A stretch of 64,000 bases of DNA, taken from positions 3,038,001 to 3,102,000 of the forward strand of contig NZ_CP107819.1 of the NCBI RefSeq assembly GCF_036346295.1. Reading direction: 5' to 3'. The first letter of the stretch is position 1, and each line of letters starts with the position of its first letter. Origin of the DNA: Streptomyces sp. NBC_00536 (GTDB lineage: Bacteria; Actinomycetota; Actinomycetes; Streptomycetales; Streptomycetaceae). This document shows, in pieces, positions 61,147 to 64,000 of the stretch. The notes under the pieces are model-generated. The model did no database searches, was not told the origin of the DNA, and saw only the letters and a list, made by a program, of their open reading frames with translations. Position numbers and translations under genes: made by a program.

Positions 61147-62292
61147 ATGGCTACCACCTCCCCCAGCACCCCCGCCTCTCCCAGCACCCCCACCAGCCCC
61201 ACCCGCCCCCTCCGCGTCGGACTGATCGGCTACGGACTCGCCGGTTCCGTCTTCCACGCCCCGCTCGTGGCCGCGACCGACGGGCTCGTCCTCGACACGG
61301 TCGTCACCTCCGACCCCGCCCGCCAGGCCCAGGTGCACGCCGAGTTCCCGGACGCACACGTCGTACCGACCCCGGACGAGCTGTGGGAGCGGTCCGCGGA
61401 ACTGGACCTGGTGGTCATCGCCTCCCCCAACAAGACCCACGTCCCGCTCGCCACCACCGCCCTGACCAGGGGCCTCGCCGTGGTCGTCGACAAGCCCCTC
61501 GCCGCCACCGCCGCGGAGGCCCGTGAACTCGCCGCGCTGGCCGACCGGACCGGAACCTTCCTGTCCGTCTTCCAGAACCGCCGCTGGGACAACGACTTCC
61601 TCACCGTGCGCCGCCTGATCGAGGACGGCGAGCTGGGCGAGATCCAGCGCTACGAGTCCCGCTTCGAGCGCTGGCGCCCGCAGCTCAAGGGCGGCTGGCG
61701 CGAATCCGGCGCCCCGGAGGAGATCGGCGGGCTGCTCTACGACCTGGGCAGCCACGTGGTGGACCAGGCCCTGGTGCTGTTCGGCCCGGCCGTCCGGGTC
61801 TACGCGGAGACGGACGTACGCAGGCCCGGCGCCCGGGCGGACGACGACACCTTCATCGCGATCACCCACGCGGGCGGCGTACGTTCCCACCTCTACGTCA
61901 GCGCGACCACGGCCCAGCTGGGCCCGCGCATGCGCGTGCTCGGCTCCTCCGCGGGCTATGTGAAGTACGGCCTGGACCCGCAGGAGGCCGCCCTGCGCGA
62001 GGGCAAGCGGCCCGGCGTGGACCTGCCGTGGGGTGAGGAGCCCGAGCACTGCCGGGGCCGGATCGGCTCCGGCGAGTCCCCGCTGACGGGTGGCGGGCGG
62101 CCCGTTCCGACGGAGCCGGGCGACTACCCGGCCTACTACGCGGCGGTGGCGGCCGCCCTGCGCGGCGGCGGCCCGGCTCCGGTGACCGCGCACGAGGCGG
62201 CGGACTGCCTGGCGGTCCTGGAGGCGGCCCGGCGCTCGTCGCGGGAGGGGTGTGCGGTCAACATCTCACCGTCCGCCGACGGATCCGTCTGA
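61147..62292 (+). CDS. Gfo/Idh/MocA-family NAD(P)-dependent oxidoreductase
   Basis: 381 residues. The Rossmann loop V-G-L-I-G-Y-G-L-A-G-S follows an ~20-residue Ser/Thr/Pro head. The family Lys is in V-V-D-K-P-L and the C-terminal domain has D-L-G-S-H-V-V-D-Q. Such enzymes oxidise or epimerise sugars and inositols. The ATG is 10 bases after a palindrome and has no ribosome-binding site, so a leaderless transcript is possible. The gene is divergent from the ROK regulator, and the two probably form a sugar-responsive pair. Confidence 0.88.
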   Translation: MATTSPSTPASPSTPTSPTRPLRVGLIGYGLAGSVFHAPLVAATDGLVLDTVVTSDPARQAQVHAEFPDAHVVPTPDELWERSAELDLVVIASPNKTHVPLATTALTRGLAVVVDKPLAATAAEARELAALADRTGTFLSVFQNRRWDNDFLTVRRLIEDGELGEIQRYESRFERWRPQLKGGWRESGAPEEIGGLLYDLGSHVVDQALVLFGPAVRVYAETDVRRPGARADDDTFIAITHAGGVRSHLYVSATTAQLGPRMRVLGSSAGYVKYGLDPQEAALREGKRPGVDLPWGEEPEHCRGRIGSGESPLTGGGRPVPTEPGDYPAYYAAVAAALRGGGPAPVTAHEAADCLAVLEAARRSSREGCAVNISPSADGSV

Positions 62293-62374
62293 AAATCGAT
62301 CGGGCCGGTGATCCATTCGCCATAAGCTGTGAGAAACCTATGATCATCACACTTGCGAAGAGTGGGTACCCACA

Positions 62375-63430
62375 GTGAAGTTGTCCCGGATCGCATCGGC
62401 CGTCACCGCGGCCGCCATCGCCCCGGCCGTCCTGTTCTCCGCACCGGCCTTCGCCGCCGACGGCGGGACGGCGGCGGGGACCGCGTCCACCGTGTCGACG
62501 CCGGCCGACACGAAGCCCGCCGACACCAAGCCCGCCGACGGTACGGACCAGGCCGCGGCCGACCGCGCCGCGATCGAGAAGATCCTTGCCGACCCGAAGA
62601 GCGGCCGCGGCGTGCGCGAGGCCGCCGAGAAGGCCCTCAAGGGGACGGCCGCGGACATGCGGCACTTCCTGACGGTCGAACTGGCGAAGCAGCAGCTCGA
62701 CGACGACCGGGTGCGCGTTTCCCAGCTCATCAACGCGGGCGGCAAGGCCGTCAAGCGCGAGGGCGGCAAGGCCATCGACGCCGGCACCCAGGCGGCGCTG
62801 ACCGCGTTCCTGGAGACCGGCCAGCACACCGCGCGCCTCGAAGACGACCGCGTCGAGCTGCTCACGATGCTCAAGGGCGCCGGTCCGGGCCTGACCGAGG
62901 GCATCCAGAAGATCCTCTCGAACGGCACCCCGGCGCAGATCCGCGAGTTCGTGAAGACCACGCAGCACACGCTGCGCGACGACGACAACGCGGTCCTGAT
63001 CTCGCAGATGCTGAACAAGAACCCCGGTCCCGAGCTGAAGAAGGCCGCGCAGGCCGCCCTCAAGGGCAGCCCGCAGGACCGCGCCGAGTTCCTGAAGACC
63101 GGGCAGTTCACGGCCCGCGAGAAGGACAAGCAGGCCGAGACCGGCAAGCCGGCCGACGGCAAGGACAAGCCGAAGGACCCGGCCACGGACAAGGGCGACG
63201 GCAGCGGCAAGGACAAGCCGAAGGACGAGGCCGGCAAGGGCACCGTCACCCCGGTGAACAACGGCTCCGGCGGCAACACCGCGGCCCCGGCCGGCGGCAA
63301 GGGCCCGCTCGCCTCCACCGGCAGCGGCTCTGAGACCCCGTGGATCGTCGGCGGCGGCGCCCTCGCCCTGGCGGCGGGCGCGGGCCTGGTGCTGACGGCG
63401 CGCCGCCGCGGCGCCTCGGCCCGCGGCTGA
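62375..63430 (+). CDS. ALF-repeat surface protein with LASTG sorting tail
   Basis: 351 residues from GTG 62375. After the Sec signal (A-F-A-A at ~25-28) come several ~30-residue helical repeats with A-x-x-A-L-K-G-x-x-x-D-x-x-x-F-L and an A-F-L-E-T-G-Q or E-F-V-K-T-T-Q turn, the pattern of ALF repeats found in Streptomyces exoproteins. A Lys/Asp-rich linker (K-P-K-D repeated) precedes L-A-S-T-G, a hydrophobic segment and R-R-R, a sortase signal. It is thus probably displayed on the cell wall. No sortase gene is adjacent. The role of ALF repeats is unknown. Confidence 0.8.
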   Translation: MKLSRIASAVTAAAIAPAVLFSAPAFAADGGTAAGTASTVSTPADTKPADTKPADGTDQAAADRAAIEKILADPKSGRGVREAAEKALKGTAADMRHFLTVELAKQQLDDDRVRVSQLINAGGKAVKREGGKAIDAGTQAALTAFLETGQHTARLEDDRVELLTMLKGAGPGLTEGIQKILSNGTPAQIREFVKTTQHTLRDDDNAVLISQMLNKNPGPELKKAAQAALKGSPQDRAEFLKTGQFTAREKDKQAETGKPADGKDKPKDPATDKGDGSGKDKPKDEAGKGTVTPVNNGSGGNTAAPAGGKGPLASTGSGSETPWIVGGGALALAAGAGLVLTARRRGASARG

Positions 63431-63449
63431 CGCTCCGGGCACGAGCAGC

Positions 63450-63495
63450 GAGAGGGGGGTGGGCCCGCCGACCACGGCGGCCCCACCCCCCTCTC
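63450..63495. terminator. Bidirectional terminator between the ALF gene and the FAH-family gene
   Basis: GAGAGGGGGGTGGG pairs with CCCACCCCCCTCTC (14 bp) and an inner CCGCCG/CGGCGG pair extends it, in the 81-base gap between convergent stops. Confidence 0.87.
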
Positions 63496-63511
63496 CGTAC
63501 GCACGCCGCGC

Positions 63512-64000
63512 CTAGGCGCTCTTGAACTCCTGGCGCTGGCGGCCGAGCTTCTCGATCTCCAGCTCCACGACGTCACCGGCCCGCAGGAACGGCTTCGGCT
63601 CCGGCTGCCCCATGGCCACACCGGCCGGGGTGCCGGTGACGATGACGTCGCCCGGGTACAGGGTCATGAACTGGCTGAGGTACCGCACGACCTCGCCGAC
63701 CGGGAAGATCTGGTCGGAGGTCTCGCCGTCCTGCTTGAGTTCGCCGTTGACCCACAGCTTCACGTCGAGGACCTGCGGGTCCGGGATCTCGTCGGCCGTG
63801 ACCAGCCAGGGGCCGAGCGGGGTGAAGGTCTCGCAGTTCTTGCCCTTGTCCCAGGTGCCGCCGCGCTCGATCTGGAACTCGCGCTCCGACACGTCGTTCA
63901 CGAGCAGGTAGCCGCCGACGTGCGCGAGGCCCTCCTCCGCCGAGCCCAGGTAGCGGGCCGTGCTGCCGATGACGACGCCCAGCTCCGCTTCCCAGTCGGT
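63512..64000 (-). CDS. Fumarylacetoacetate hydrolase family protein, 5' partial
   Basis: The frame runs off the right edge, leaving the C-terminal ~162 residues. Visible motifs are D-W-E-A-E-L-G-V-V-I-G, the metal-site start of the FAH barrel, N-D-V-S-E-R-E, and G-D-V-I-V-T-G-T-P-A-G-V-A. The last is shared by 2-hydroxyhepta-2,4-diene-1,7-dioate isomerases, acylpyruvases and related enzymes of aromatic and pyruvate breakdown. The C-terminus ends E-F-K-S-A. The substrate cannot be fixed from the portion seen. Confidence 0.88.
   Translation of the reverse strand, partial: TDWEAELGVVIGSTARYLGSAEEGLAHVGGYLLVNDVSEREFQIERGGTWDKGKNCETFTPLGPWLVTADEIPDPQVLDVKLWVNGELKQDGETSDQIFPVGEVVRYLSQFMTLYPGDVIVTGTPAGVAMGQPEPKPFLRAGDVVELEIEKLGRQRQEFKSA

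Overview
The window is a chromosomal segment of a Streptomyces-type actinomycete. The signs are very high GC content with strong third-position GC bias, many GTG starts, tRNA genes without an encoded CCA, a desferrioxamine (desABCD) operon, AdpA, a PAS-GGDEF-EAL protein, and DasR-type boxes in front of chitinolytic genes. From memory, the left part follows the Streptomyces coelicolor order siderophore-interacting protein, desABCD, hexosaminidase, glmS, adpA, orn. I do not assign a species. I see no IS element, prophage, integrase, rRNA or CRISPR array.

Left part (1-26 kb). The 3' end of a siderophore-interacting reductase is followed by a 19-bp iron box and the overlapping desABCD operon. Then come a GH20 hexosaminidase, glmS, an acetate-uptake-family membrane protein, a universal stress protein, adpA, orn and tRNA-His(GTG). 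Next are a MarR regulator divergent from an NmrA-like reductase, a DsbB-like protein with a 54-residue partner that is easy to miss, a two-component system, several secreted or unknown proteins, and a helix-turn-helix/TPR regulator.

Middle part (26-48 kb). A PAP2-type membrane protein overlaps a tight three-gene operon: a RecB/Cas4-like nuclease with four candidate cluster cysteines, a 533-residue protein I cannot place, and a Upf1/Dna2-like SF1 helicase. This is my best candidate for an undescribed DNA-processing system. A PrimPol-like gene runs into the first of three identical tRNA-Lys(CTT) genes. There follow an M6 protease, a c-di-GMP enzyme, a GH18 chitinase, a flavin monooxygenase, an IclR regulator, an acyl-CoA ligase, an AA10 LPMO, and a coupled SPFH plus NlpC/P60-like pair.

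Right part (47-64 kb). A class F sortase lies next to a putative substrate and a HAD-IIA phosphatase. A leftward cluster then encodes a GntR regulator, a glycine-oxidase-like FAD enzyme, a phosphonatase-like HAD, an ABC ATPase, two permeases and a binding lipoprotein, which together look like 2-aminoethylphosphonate (AEP) or N-methyl-AEP uptake and breakdown. A secreted alkaline-phosphatase-superfamily esterase shares an exact 17-bp promoter motif with that cluster. The window ends with a LAETG surface protein, a ROK regulator divergent from a Gfo/Idh oxidoreductase, an ALF-repeat LASTG surface protein and a partial fumarylacetoacetase-family gene.

The genes group into iron uptake, chitin/GlcNAc use (GH20, GH18, AA10, glmS, dre-like boxes), phosphonate use and cell-envelope display. 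A 33-bp repeat with the core GGCGTTTGAGG occurs between genes at 58.3-59.8 kb and also, in frame, three times inside the SPFH gene.
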